A program made the position numbers and the translations under genes. Shown one piece after another: positions 47,200-57,559 of a DNA stretch of 64,000 nucleotides (position 1 is the first letter of the stretch; every line of letters begins with the position of its first letter). Below the pieces are notes generated by a model. That model was not told the origin of the DNA. It saw nothing but the letters and a program-made list of their open reading frames with translations, and did not search any database. This stretch comes from Wyeomyia smithii (lineage: Eukaryota > Arthropoda > Insecta > Diptera > Culicidae): the NCBI RefSeq assembly GCF_029784165.1, contig NC_073696.1, forward strand, positions 249,297,971-249,361,970. Direction: 5' to 3'.

Positions 47200-48545
47200 A
47201 CATATAATAGTTGTCTATACAAGAAAAGGCTTGAAGCAAAAAAGGACACACCACAATAGATCTAAGTACTGGTCGCAGTGGTATAATGTCCCCAACCACC
47301 CCCAGCACCAAGGCTTTGCTTTACTCTTAGACAGCAACGAACAGCGCTGCACACACGACACAATGCACTGTGATGAAGACCGTCGATCTCGGGGTAGCCT
47401 ACGCCCAGCGACGCAAATAATTTGTTCCGGCTACTGGTCGGCTGTTGTCTAAACAGGACCGAAACCGAAAAGCACAAGCGATACGCGCACCGTAGCAGAC
47501 AAAGCGGTATTGTTTGTTCGAGCGAGCAAAATAATACGGAGCTATATTCAATTGCTACCTTTCTCGACGATAGCAGAGAACGGAAAGATTTATATTTCAA
47601 GATGGATTTTACACTTGCATTTCAGTTTATTGTGTTTCGCTATTTTTGGCACATTTTTTTAAAATTATCTCAGCTTCAATATGAAATTGATCACTAGTTG
47701 AGTTAATTGCATATAACTAACTCAAGTATCACTTGCGCACATGTGCAATTCATTTTACGACTAAGTCGTTATATGTGGTATAACATCAATATTGCAGCTA
47801 CTACGAAAAAAAACTGGAGCAAGCCGCCGACGAGTGAGCAGCACTCTACTCATGCAAGGCTCGATGCGGTACTGTTGCTCGTGCCAACATGTTTTCCTTC
47901 GAGACATCAGTGTTAATAACCTTCTTACGGCAGATCGGTAAAATGTCTGATAGAGAAGGTTGTTACGAACTACTCGAAAAAGCTTTACCTTCGATACATC
48001 AAAATAGTCTTAGATCACGGAAGCAACTATTACATGACCCTTTGGAACGGGGAAATTTTGTATAGAATATTATAGTAGACAGTTAGTGTCTGCTATCAAA
48101 AAATTATCGATCATTGTGTCAATCCTGCGAATTATTAATTAATAAATAATAATAATGAATTCTTTTCCCGTAAACTTTTTTCTCGAAAAATGCTCAGGAC
48201 TCATATCTAGCACTGTCACATTTGACTATGAAACTTGAAGATCCTCCACTTTGATAATGTCGGAGTTCATTAAAAGTATTAGGTGAAGGAACAAATCCCA
48301 GTTTTTGTTTTAAGCAGAACAATTATCCAGCCGAAGGACAACTTCTTCGAGTCTTTATAACAATCGATAACTCGATGGAATGTGCTTGTTGTATCATTCA
48401 CAGACCGATTAATCGTTGGTTCGTCCCACGAACAAGCAATAATCGGAAAAAGTTTCGTGTATTCCCCAACAGGAGCAAATGTTTGGTTAAATGTCAGTCG
48501 TCGAGTAAAGATAACCGTTTTTGAGCCTAGGTAACTGGACAAACT
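47200..48545. other. No gene recognised
   Basis: 47260-47620 is GC-richer and may be untranslated sequence of a retroelement. A short TAA-rich tract lies at 48134-48156. Frames on both strands (for example 47262-47600 minus, 48279-48608 minus) show no known motif. Confidence 0.35.
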
Positions 48546-48549
48546 GCAA

Positions 48550-48890
48550 AGTTGAGTTTCGCTTATTTTCCGTTGGTCTGGTGCCGCCTCTGTTGTTGTG
48601 CGAATCACCTACGCCCAGGGAGGCGACTCCACCCAGGACCTTAAACTACTACCCATTGTTGAACAGACCGGCGCCAACGGCTTTACTTCCTCGTGCGATG
48701 GAAGGTATGATCCCAGAGATATTTCTCGCTTCAGAAAATCTCTCGATGTCAGCTAGGATCTAGACCAGTTGGGTTGGTTTTGAGAGGATCACGTCACCCC
48801 ACAACGATCGACATCTATGTAAGTGTTGGGATTCGAACCCAGGCCTCCAGCGTGATTGACAGATGTTACCAACTACGCTAGGCCCCCGCT
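48550..48890 (-). mobile_element. tRNA-derived SINE (Feilai-like), copy 2
   Basis: It has the same body as 21276-21631: GATGGAAGG, GGCGCCAACGGC-like core and a tRNA-like head ending near 48890, with B-box GGTTCGAATCC at 48831-48841 (reverse). It has small changes and no clear A tail, and no target duplication could be fixed. Older than copy 1. Confidence 0.8.
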
Positions 48891-49362
48891 TAAGACAAAT
48901 ATTTGAAGATTATTTTTTTTTAATTTAATTACTATATCTTCAGTTTCTACCAGTTCTTTTTCTCCATTTTCGCGATATGCTTATCGTGACATTTTCGCTG
49001 CTTTTGAATGCTCATCATGGCGAATGAAGGTCAGGCAAGAATTTCTGTTAGCGGTTTTAAAATGTTTTGCGATGTGGTGCTGTAGTAACATATAACTCAC
49101 ACTCTTCCTTTCCCAATCGCATCGCGCATTTTTCTACAATAACGACCCTAGGTAACTTCAAGTTCTTGCGAGTCTTCGAAGTTTTATTGCATCTACATTT
49201 TCGTAAGGTCTGAAGAAGATATAATCTGTTGGGAACATGCTCTGCATCTTAGATACGTATCTGTAGATACGTTTCTGGTTTGTTTCCTTTATCGCAATTA
49301 TAAATCATCTTTCCGTGTAAATCAATAATAAAACGTTAGGCTACTCTAGTAGGGTTGTTGAT

Positions 49363-49490
49363 ATTTTATCGATATTTGATATTATCGATATTTGCTCGTC
49401 ACAATATCAATATTTTTGACCGATATTGGCGCATTTGATATTATCGATATTTCGATATTGCGACTCGATATTGCTGTCCGATATTCTCGA
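49363..49490. repeat. Cluster of ATCGATAT motifs
   Basis: About nine variants of GATATT and ATCGATAT occur in 130 bp (tatcgatatttgatattatcgatatt and similar). Repeated self-complementary TATCGATA is common near the ends of some insect hAT-type elements. Only one side was identified, so it may be a truncated end. Confidence 0.6.
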
Positions 49491-49869
49491 TTGCCATCAG
49501 GGGAGTGCTACCGGCAAAATTTTGCCTACCGATCATAAATTCATCATGGCATCAAAATTAAATTTAAAATGCTTACACACAATATAAGATATTCATTGAA
49601 AGTGCACATTATACTGAAAACAAACGTTAAGCAGGGTGACACTCAAAACTCGAAATTAAATTCCCGGTTTTTTCCCGGTTCGTTCAAATATTTTTCCCGG
49701 TTATTTGTACTTCAGAATTCTGCATTTTTTCATACAGTTAAGGGTTAAAAAAGCGTGACTGTCGATTTACATCCCATTATCGAACTACATTCTAATATAG
49801 TCACTTTTTAAGCGTGTTCAGGCTTATTATAATCCAGAGATATTGTTGCAGAAATTCGAAAAATGTGAC

Positions 49870-50835
49870 GGACGTCATCTTTTTCAAGAGGATAACGTTT
49901 GCGGTAAAAAAAAATGGTACCCCGCCACGTCAAAAACGGACATCGTGCGGCACTTTTTAGACGCCTGGTATACCGTTCCGGCATCTACAATATCTTGACA
50001 CAATTGGACAACGATCAAAGCATCGGAAGAAAGCCCAGTTCTGGACGGCCAACGACCCTGAACGGCAAGAAGCTTCAAAGGATGCTGAAGAGGAAGACCG
50101 AGGGAGAAGTGGCTAAATCACTGTGTGCACTTGGTCGGGAGGTTGGTGCATGCGGTAAAACAGTGAAAAAGTTGTTGGAAAACATGGGCATACATGTCAG
50201 GAAGCAGCAGTCCCGCCACTGGTGCTAGTCTCGGAGCTGCAGGCAATGACGCAGCGACAGAGGTTTAAGATGGTCAAGTCGATTTCCCTGGCAAATCGCG
50301 ATGTGACAGTGGTGATGGACGACGAGACCTATCTAACCCTAGATGACAACGATTAGTAGGGCACTTTGTATTTTACCTCCCCTACGAAGAAAGTGAGCAC
50401 CGAGGTGAAGTATATTTCACAGACCAAGTTCCCCAAGAAGGTGCGGCTGTGGCTGACAATCAGCGAGAAAGGGATGTCAAAGTTGCTCTTCTTTTGCTCC
50501 GGGCTGGCCGTGAACGAGGAAATTTTCAGTACGAAGTGCCTGCCAGAAGTTGCGTCGTTTATCAAGAAATACCATAAGGGCGAAGACACGGTGTTCTGGC
50601 CAGATTTGGCGTCGGCCCACTACTCGAAGCGATCTTTGAAGGAGATGGAGAATTTCTGGGTAAACTTGAAGCGCAAGATCTATTCCAACAATTTTGTCGC
50701 GAAAACGGAGGAGGAATTAATAAAAAACACAGAAAAAGCTTGAAAACATGCCTGCACGCAGGTTTTCGTCCGCCACGGCGAATGTTCCGGTTAACTGCCG
50801 GAAGGCCGCTCGCAGGGGCGTAGAATTTTTAAAAC
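49870..50835 (+). pseudogene. Mariner-type transposase, nearly full length but broken
   Basis: The reading runs TSKTDIVRHFLDAWYTVPAS, then (after a shift) GIYNILTQLDNDQSIGRKPS, KKLQRMLKRKTEGEVAKSL, VKKLLENMGIHVRK, ANRDVTVVMDDETYLTLDDN-stop, KFPKKVRLWLTISEKGMSKL, and GEDTVFWPDLASAHYSKRSL. The first two catalytic Asp (VVMDD, WPDLAS) are kept. About 24 residues, including the third acidic site (LRPIE region), are deleted between LKEME and NFWVNLKRK. The tail reads ELIKNTEKA-stop and VPVNCRKAARRG. It has two or more stops and shifts. It is the best preserved of the mariner copies here. Confidence 0.85.
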
Positions 50836-50924
50836 TTATAAACAACGCATATAATACTCATTACCGGGGACTCCTAGGCCAAATTAAGTTTGTAGGAACC
50901 GTTTTTACCTCAACCACCGAAGAT

Positions 50925-51290
50925 TCAATATATAAAAGAATTACACTTAAACACATTAGCTTGAAGAGCACGGGCCGTGGCATTCTTCTTTCTGGCTTCT
51001 TCATCTTGATCTGAATTCTCCCTCTTCTTTGTCTTCAACAATTCAATATATCGGCTATGTGAAACGCGAGCGTAATAGATTAACGACTTGGTGATATCAA
51101 TTTCGTCTTCACCACCGGCATTCTGTACTGCATCGTACACCAATCGCTGGATCAAACTCTCCTTAATAAACACGGTCAAGTTAGGACGTTTCTTGCCTAA
51201 ATCAGCTATCAGATCTCTACAGAAAGTATCAAGGCGTTTTTCCCTACGGCGGTAGGAAGTCAGCAATGTCTCCGTCGAATGCATACCCAA
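50925..51290 (-). CDS. Unidentified 121-codon open frame inside element A
   Basis: An intact frame beginning MGMHSTETLLTSYRRREKRL. It continues with RPNLTVFIKESLIQRLVYDA, EDEIDITKSLIYYARVSHSR and a charged end, KTKKRENSDQDEEARKK. It looks like genuine soluble, helix-rich protein and is highly charged and not repetitive. No family was recognised. It could be part of the transposase of the CAGGGTG element or of another nested transposon, or a captured exon. A stop closes the frame 27 bases upstream of the ATG. Confidence 0.35.
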   Translation of the reverse strand: MGMHSTETLLTSYRRREKRLDTFCRDLIADLGKKRPNLTVFIKESLIQRLVYDAVQNAGGEDEIDITKSLIYYARVSHSRYIELLKTKKRENSDQDEEARKKNATARALQANVFKCNSFIY

Positions 51291-51651
51291 CAGTTGTGAG
51301 CAGGCTTGTTAACGGTCACCATTTTCATTTGATCTCGCTTCCTTAGCGTGCGTCACAGTCGGCTTTCGCTCGTAAATGTAAAATAACCAAACCATCGCCG
51401 CTCAGCTCACAGAAAGAAAAGGATAGTCAAACGACACTCGCGTATCAAAGAGATGCACACTGTCAATCGTTTAGCGATGTTATTTCGGCCTATTTCTGTC
51501 TACTTCGTTCATTTATGTTGAGAAATAATTTTACAAGATCAATGATATAAATAATTTACAGAATACACGCACTCAATGTGCGTAATTCTCATTTCTAGGA
51601 AAAATGTCAAAATACGTTTGAGGAAGACAATGTCGTGATGGCGATACTCAT

Positions 51652-51855
51652 TTGACATATTTGTTTAAGAATGTATTCAGACAGCGAGCCTTGGTAGCGT
51701 CAGAGGAAGAAGAAGACGATTATCGCAGTGAAAAGTGGTTCTACCGTGACCATTTCGAAGCCTGGTTGAGTATTTTTGGCGAAATCAGTCAACTACAGTT
51801 CCCGCGAGATTATCTTCGTGAACCATTTGCTCTAGGCAAAATTCGAGCCGTTTGA
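51652..51855 (+). other. Short acidic open frame, unidentified
   Basis: A 67-codon frame with an acidic stretch (SEEEEDDYRSEKWFYRDHFE) followed by SIFGEISQLQFPRDYLRE. It is in element A, opposite in strand to the frame at 50925-51290. It may be transposon-derived; no family recognised. Confidence 0.2.
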
Positions 51856-51966
51856 CTGCTACTTCCGGGGAGCTTACCCTGTTTAAGTTAGTTTCCAAGA
51901 GAAAGATGAATAAAAACAAAACTGATATAAGCACTGTGAGAAATGAGTTGAATAAACTGGCAGCCG

Positions 51967-52106
51967 GGGTGAGATTGTGCCATCCAGCCCGTGACCTGTC
52001 AGCCATCTCTTCCGGGTCAGAAGACCAGTCTTTCTTGGTCGTTTTCGAGAAAACTTATTCAAGGAATTTTGGTGATCGCCATGAGATAGCTGACAATCTC
52101 ACCCCG
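51967..52106. mobile_element. Short GGGGTGAG-ended MITE
   Basis: It starts GGGGTGAGATTGTGCC and ends GACAATCTCACCCC, about 140 bp. The ends match those of the elements at 6953-8236. Extending outward, CC and GG continue the inverted match (CCGGGGTGAG). No target duplication identified. Confidence 0.6.
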
Positions 52107-52779
52107 GCTTCAGTGAAATTCCCGGTTTTTTTTTTTCCCGGTTCCAAACAATTCCAGGTTTTTTTCCCGGTTTTCTCGGTTGGGAGGCCACCATGGTTAA
52201 GGCTTGGTTTTCCATTGATAAATATATTTATTCGAAAATAGGTCAATAGAAATTAAAGGACGTTTACTCTATTTCAGCTATTTTAGGGCAAACCAACTAA
52301 AAAGTAGGTACCAGAATTGTTGGTATTAGAATCAATAAGTGCTACAGAAATATGGTTGCCATATTTCTTTTTTTATTGACAGCATGTATAGAGCGAATTT
52401 CTAGAAATTTGGGTGTGGAACTTCTCGGGGCAATAACCACCACATTAAACCGATCAAATGCGATGCCTTGGTGTTACATTGGGATGGCAGGATCGATGAA
52501 TTTCAGTAAAGAATCGGTGTTACATAAGCGATAACATGAATGTTCAGGTAGGATGCTTCAGTAACTGGCTGCTGATTAGTCAATGGATCAGTGACGATTA
52601 GGAGACGCGGCTCACGAAACGTCGGTTTAATCTGATTGGAAAATGCACCTTGCGTAAAGCGATCAGCAATCGGCCCGCTGTCCTAACGGACGAGATGAAA
52701 TAGCAAACACTTCGCCGGAATATGCAATACTAAAGCAGGTATTAGACGACGAAAATATTTGCTATATTTGCTAAACCGA

Positions 52780-52938
52780 AAACAGTGAAGCTACTCCGTT
52801 TCGAAGTGTGCGCGTTCAAAGAACGGTAGCCCGTCGCGTCGAAAAAGGACATCGTGCGGCAGCTCCTGGACACCAGATACGCCCCCATCTACAATATCTT
52901 GGCACTATTGGACAACAATCGGAGCCCGGTTTCGGACG
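52780..52938 (+). pseudogene. Mariner transposase, left half of an interrupted copy
   Basis: It reads PVASKKDIVRQLLDTRYAPI, then YNILALLDNNRSPVSDAG, the N-terminal region of the same mariner family as 49870-50835. The reading is cut at 52938 by element B and resumes at 57187 with the expected next residues (GRPTTLSDKKLQRML). Confidence 0.8.
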
Positions 52939-53232
52939 CAGGGTGACCACTCAATCGGGAAAACGGGAAATGCGGGAAAAAGTCGGGAATTAAATTACAT
53001 CGGGAAAAATGCGGGGAAAAGTCGGGAATTTTTTTATTTAATCGGGGTTTTGTTACCAAGATTTTTTCAAAGTATTGTGTATGCAATTACTAATGATGGA
53101 GAAGTTGGAAGTGTAGGACTGCAAGTTGGTCCGTTAATAGTCACATTTTTTTCAGCAGTAAATTTTTTAACCAAAAGTCACTAAACTTACTTTTTTTGAC
53201 CCGCTGGCCAGCTGACTACTTTTATCAGTCCT

Positions 53233-54470
53233 GCTCTGCCGCTCATAGCAAGTCCGTCCCATTTGCTTTTTGGTGCTGACGAGAAAACAGCAATTGAAAA
53301 TCGTAACGCCTTAGGTGAAATTTTTCACCTAAATGCTTTTTCAATCGAGACCATTAACAGAATTTAGTACTGCAATGACAATCTAACACTATTGCATCAT
53401 AAAACTTGCTTAAACACTGAAATTTGATCAAAATTTGTTAAAAATCATAAGCTGGGACTCACATGCGATTATTTTACGGTACGTAGCCAGAATGATAGCA
53501 AGTCAGTCCCATAGCCAGCTACGACCGGATATGAAAAACAAACTAACACTGCAAATCGATGGCGGTGCTATAGCTTGCGTTTGAAATTAATCCATCGCTG
53601 GTCAATTCATAAATGACCTTCTCTCGTGCTTCATCAAACAAATTTTTTGTGAGAAGCATAACACAATGTACCAACTGCGCCGCTCAAAATAAAACAAGTT
53701 TTGGTTTTTACATTTGATACTACTGAATTAAATTCAAAATCAGTTTAGGTGTAGGAACTTGTTCTAAATTTCCCTGAGAGCGGTCACACGTTCGTGACGG
53801 CGGACAGCTTCCACGTAGCAGTGGAAGCAAATATGAGAAAACACCTATAGCTTAGGAAAATGTTTGCTCCGTTAAAAAACAGCTAAGTAGCGTACCGAAG
53901 TATTTAGTATAACTGACAAATTCTTCAAACGAAATCCACGACAATAATTGAACAATTCTTAACCACATCTTTACATAAAATACGGATAAAATACGAAAAG
54001 TAGTATTTACTGAAGAATGCTTTAACTAACAATACAGTGACACACCTAAAGCGTTCACTGTCAACAAACAACAGCTGAAGGAATCTACTGGTGGAAACTT
54101 TGTTTGGAAGAAAACATTGTACTATCAGCTAGAGCCACACGATGTAGAACGCGTAAAATTCAATCAAACCTCCTATCGAATATCACTTGGTACATCCAAT
54201 TCTAAACCTGAAGACCATAAGTTGTGGTAAATATCACATTTTTCATAATCATTATTGGCTGTTGGGTTAAATTGCGAAGGTTTTGGGACCGACTTGCTAT
54301 CACTTTTGCTATGGGACAAACCGACTTGCTATTTTTTCATAGTTCCTCAGAACGAAGTATTCAAAAATACCTGTTTTATCGAATGCAGATATAAAAAGGA
54401 ATTGATTCCATAAATAAACTCAAAATTGATAAAAATGCAATTGGGACGGACTTGCCATGAGCGGCAGTGC
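53233..54470. mobile_element. Element with GCAAGTCCGTCCCA inverted ends
   Basis: Left end 53233-53266 and right end 54437-54470 are inverted 34-bp repeats with three mismatches (core GCAAGTCCGTCCCA). Related internal copies occur at about 53500 (plus) and 54283-54330 (inverted). No target duplication could be fixed. The interior shows no gene. It lies within element B. Confidence 0.7.
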
Positions 54471-54544
54471 TTTTCATATGAAATAAATGTTGACACCAAA
54501 TGTCTTAGAATAGCATAAAACGTCTGGTGTTATCTATAAAAATT

Positions 54545-55790
54545 GAATGGACTCTGTGGGACTTCTCAAGATGGTAAAGCGAATTGAAACCGGGGATACG
54601 ACTTTTTACAAGCTTCTTGTTTTGCAACTGGCCTTAGAGTACGATGCTGGCTTAACTAGTGTCGTCGTCGTTTCGTGTCTCGGCTCGAGAGAGACTGTTA
54701 GTGTCTGCAGGATCGTAGCGCTAGCCCTGCAATCGCCCCGTGCACTAAACAGTTGGCTGCTAAATCTGTGGCCAATGAACAAAAATACTTTAAATATTCT
54801 TGATTGGTGGGATGTTTCCGGCAAAGCTGTAGATGGTAGTTCTATTGAAAAAATTGATTGAGTATCTCAAAAAGCTTAGTTTTTGAATTCTAAGTTGCCA
54901 AATGTTACAACGTTGATTATTTGAACACGGAAGAAATTAAAATTTCTGAAGATTTTTCTTTCGAAACCAGAACGATTTGTTTGATTGGTGCGATGTTTTC
55001 GGCAAAGTTGTTGGCAGTAGTTGAGTATTAAAAATATTCTAAAGTAAACATTTCAAAGAAGTGATTTTTGAAAAATATTATTATATTTTTAAAAAACTTC
55101 ATAACCTAAACTGAACATTGATGATCATGGAGAAATAAAAACTTAAAATTCTTTAGAAAAAATTCTAATGAAAAGGATTTGGGAAAATTTGAGGAAACAT
55201 TTTTTTTTCTTGAAAAGTTTAAAAGAAAATAAAAAAAAATGTTTCCTTTTCAACGGTTTCTGCAAGACATGTTCGTGCAGTTAAAGACTTTTAATTTGAA
55301 AAATAATAATTTAAGATCTTTTTTCTGATTTCCAGGTTATTTTTTTAGGTTTCAAAATCACTTATTTTGAAATGTTAGTCCCCAATATCATTTTTTTATC
55401 AGCTTGACAATTTTGAGCGCTGGATGCAAACAAGTTGAAGATATTGGCAGATGAGCAGAGAGATGCAACTTTGATGGACTAGCAAATCAAAATGCTGAAA
55501 AAGTTGTGAATTCACTTCTGAAAAGTTTTAAATCTATGTAACGCGTGATAAACGAAATACAGTTAAATGGCAGTATTTTTCCTGAACGTAAAATAACATT
55601 ATCTTCAATTTGAGAAAAAATAGCGCAAATCCCATGACTTTTGCTGATGATTTGAACAACGGAAGTGCTGTTTTGTTTGTTGTTGTTCTCCTAATAGGTT
55701 GTTATGCGTTGAATAAAAACGATGCCTATATCATATTTTGAGAAGACAGATAGACAAACATAATGAATGCACAAAATAGCTAATACGATT
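54545..55790. repeat. Degenerate repeats with GGCAAAGTTGT phrases
   Basis: Two diverged units share TTGATTGGTG(G/C)GATGTTT, then GGCAAAG(C/T)TGT and GTAGTTC/GTAGTTG (about 54800 and 54980). They recall the array at 13240-14615. The GC-richer frame at 54547-54861 has no recognised motif. Confidence 0.45.
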
Positions 55791-55803
55791 ATTGACTGCT
55801 TAA

Positions 55804-56544
55804 GGGGTTATATACCTTTTTAGTTTTCAAAAAACCGGAAAAAATTTTATTGTATTATCTTCAAATACAGCATCTTAAGAACATTTTCACAAATTTTCAT
55901 AAAGATCTGAGCAATAGGAAGAAAGTTAGAGCGATTCGCAGCGCGCCTCGCCACGGCCGCATAAGCTAAACTTGAAACTTTACACGCGATTATCTCGGAA
56001 TAGTGTTTTCCGAAAAATGACTTTGCCGTGATCCTGATTGCGGGAAAACTACTGAACCGATTTCCTTCATCTTTTTTTTTAAATTTTCCTTATTGAATTC
56101 GCCGGTCCTTGAACGATCCCCTTTTGAAACATACAGTTACATTTTGCCGCAAAAAAATTTTTAGTGCAATTTTTAGCGCTCAAAACGTGCATTTTTTGGG
56201 AAAAACGTTCCCGTTTGCACTGAAAACAAAATACTCATAAAAGCGATCGTTCAAGGACCCGGCACACTTCTAAACTAATGAAATAATATGAGTTTTTTGA
56301 TTTCGGTTGATCCGCTGAGTCTCTATCAGGATCACCGCAAGCCTCTGCAAAAAAATAGCGTTTCGAGGAAACGGCCATTACTCCAGTAATAATTGGTATA
56401 TCTTAAAATCAAAAGTATTTTGTTGTTGTTGATAAACTGTACTTTCAGAAAAATACCCCTTTGATGCAATGAAAATGGTGCTATGCACTTGAAAATAGAT
56501 TCAAACTTCCCTCATTTTTCTCGACCGAAAAGGTATATAACCCC
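55804..56544. mobile_element. TTAA-flanked MITE with GGGGTTATATACC ends
   Basis: Inverted ends GGGGTTATATACCTTTT are identical over 17 bp and flanked by TTAA at 55800-55803 and 56545-56548. The 741-bp interior has no coding capacity. TTAA duplication is characteristic of piggyBac- and Kolobok-type elements. It lies within element B. Confidence 0.88.
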
Positions 56545-56610
56545 TTAATGGAAGATTTGCAAATTTGAGAAAATCGCAAAAATTATATTTAACCTGTCTA
56601 CCATGGAAAG

Positions 56611-56962
56611 GAGAGCGGGGGCCTAATGTGGTTGGTAACGTCTCCGCCAACCACGCTCGACGCCTGGGTTCGAATCCCACCGCCGACATAGGTGTCGATG
56701 GTTGTGAGGTGGCGTGATCCACTCACAACCAACCCAACTGGTCTAGATTCAATCCTAGCCGACACCAGGAGATTTTCTGAGGCGAAAAATCTCTGGGATC
56801 ACGCCTTCCATCGCATGAGAAAGTAAAGCCGTTGGCGCCGGTCCGTTAACAAACGGGTCGTGAGTTAGGATCCTGGGTGTGAAGTCGCCTCCCTGGGCGT
56901 CGGTGATTGGCCACAACAGTGGCGGAACTAGACCGACGGAAAATAAGCGAGAATAGAAAAAA
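56611..56962 (+). mobile_element. tRNA-derived SINE (Feilai-like), copy 3
   Basis: The head carries an A-box-like TGTGGTTGGTAACG and a perfect B box GGTTCGAATCC at 56667-56677, the internal RNA polymerase III promoter. The body shares CTAGATTCAATCCTAGCCGA-type sequence with the other copies and ends in AATAAGCGAGAATAGAAAAA. Probable target duplication TACCATG at 56599-56605 and 56963-56969. Inserted within element B. Confidence 0.85.
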
Positions 56963-57186
56963 TACCATGAAAAAACCATCAACTGTTTGTGTAGAATGTC
57001 CCGAGCGAAATCGGTAGAAGTGATATGCGCTATTACTTCCAATTTAAGGTTCAAAAATTGACGTTCAACCGTCGATAGAACATAACCTAGGTACCGTTTT
57101 TGACAATCGGGAATTTCTTGCAATCATGCGGGAAAAAGTCGGGAAAAATGCGGGAACTCGAAAATGTAAAATGATTGGCCACCCTG

Positions 57187-57555
57187 CGGACGGCCGACGA
57201 CCCTGAGTGACAAGAAGCTCCAAAGGATGCTGGAGAGTGCCAAACAGTGAAAAATTACCTGGTGAATATGGACATATATGTCCATAGTCCCGTCCACTAG
57301 TCTCGGAGGTGCAGGCAATGACGCAGCGGCTGACAACCAGCGAGAAAAGGGTGTCAAAGTTGCCCTTCTTTCGCTCCGGACTGGCCGTGAACGTGAAATT
57401 TCTAGTACGAAGTGTCTGCCGGAAGTTGCGTCGTTCATCAAGAAATACCGTAAGGCCGAAGACGCGATCGTTGGAGGAGATGGAGCTGCTGAATATCGAT
57501 GTGGTACCCAAGTTGCGTCCCATCGAGGATCTCTCCAAGCTTGAAGCGTAAGCGT
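57187..57555 (+). pseudogene. Mariner transposase, right half of the interrupted copy
   Basis: It resumes with GRPTTL-equivalent and KKLQRMLESAKQ. Later parts read TSEKRVSKLPFFRSGLAV, CRKLRRSSRNTVRPK-type frames and LEEMELLNIDVVPKLRPIED. The LRPIED acidic site is kept, but the part holding the first two catalytic Asp is deleted. Several shifts are present. Confidence 0.75.
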
Positions 57556-57559
57556 GGAT

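Larger units (their letters stand above)
49632..52196. mobile_element. CAGGGTG-ended DNA element with 6-bp target duplication (copy A)
   Basis: The left end starts CAGGGTGACACTCAAAACTC, followed by TTCCCGGTTTTTTCCCGGTT. The right end, reverse-complemented, starts CATGGTGGCCTCCC and is followed by ACCGAGAAAACCGGGAAA. Flanks are an exact 6-bp direct repeat, gttaag, at 49626-49631 and 52197-52202. The interior holds a mariner remnant (about 49870-50835), an unidentified 121-codon minus frame and a small GGGGTGAG element near the right end. CAGGG-type ends suggest hAT affinity; 6-bp duplications are known in only a subset of such families. Confidence 0.75.
52939..57186. mobile_element. CAGGGTG-ended DNA element with 6-bp target duplication (copy B)
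   Basis: The left end is CAGGGTGACCACTCAATCGG, then CGGGAAATGCGGGAAAAAGT. The right end, reverse-complemented, is CAGGGTGGCCAATCATTTTA, then CGAGTTCCCGCATTTTTCCC. A 6-bp duplication, cggacg, flanks it (52933-52938, 57187-57192), and it interrupts a mariner transposase whose two halves join logically once the element is removed. The 4.2-kb interior contains later insertions: a CAAGTCCGTCCC element, degenerate repeats, a TTAA MITE and a SINE. No transposase was recognised. Confidence 0.8.

Noticed and set aside
47422..47697. A 91-codon plus frame after the LINE
   Set aside because: It has no motif, overlaps a minus frame of equal length, and lies in probable retroelement flank.
56616..56690. 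A possible tRNA gene, from A-box and B-box matches
   Set aside because: The same sequence occurs as the head of a dispersed 340-bp SINE in three places; it does not fold as a complete tRNA and has target duplications.
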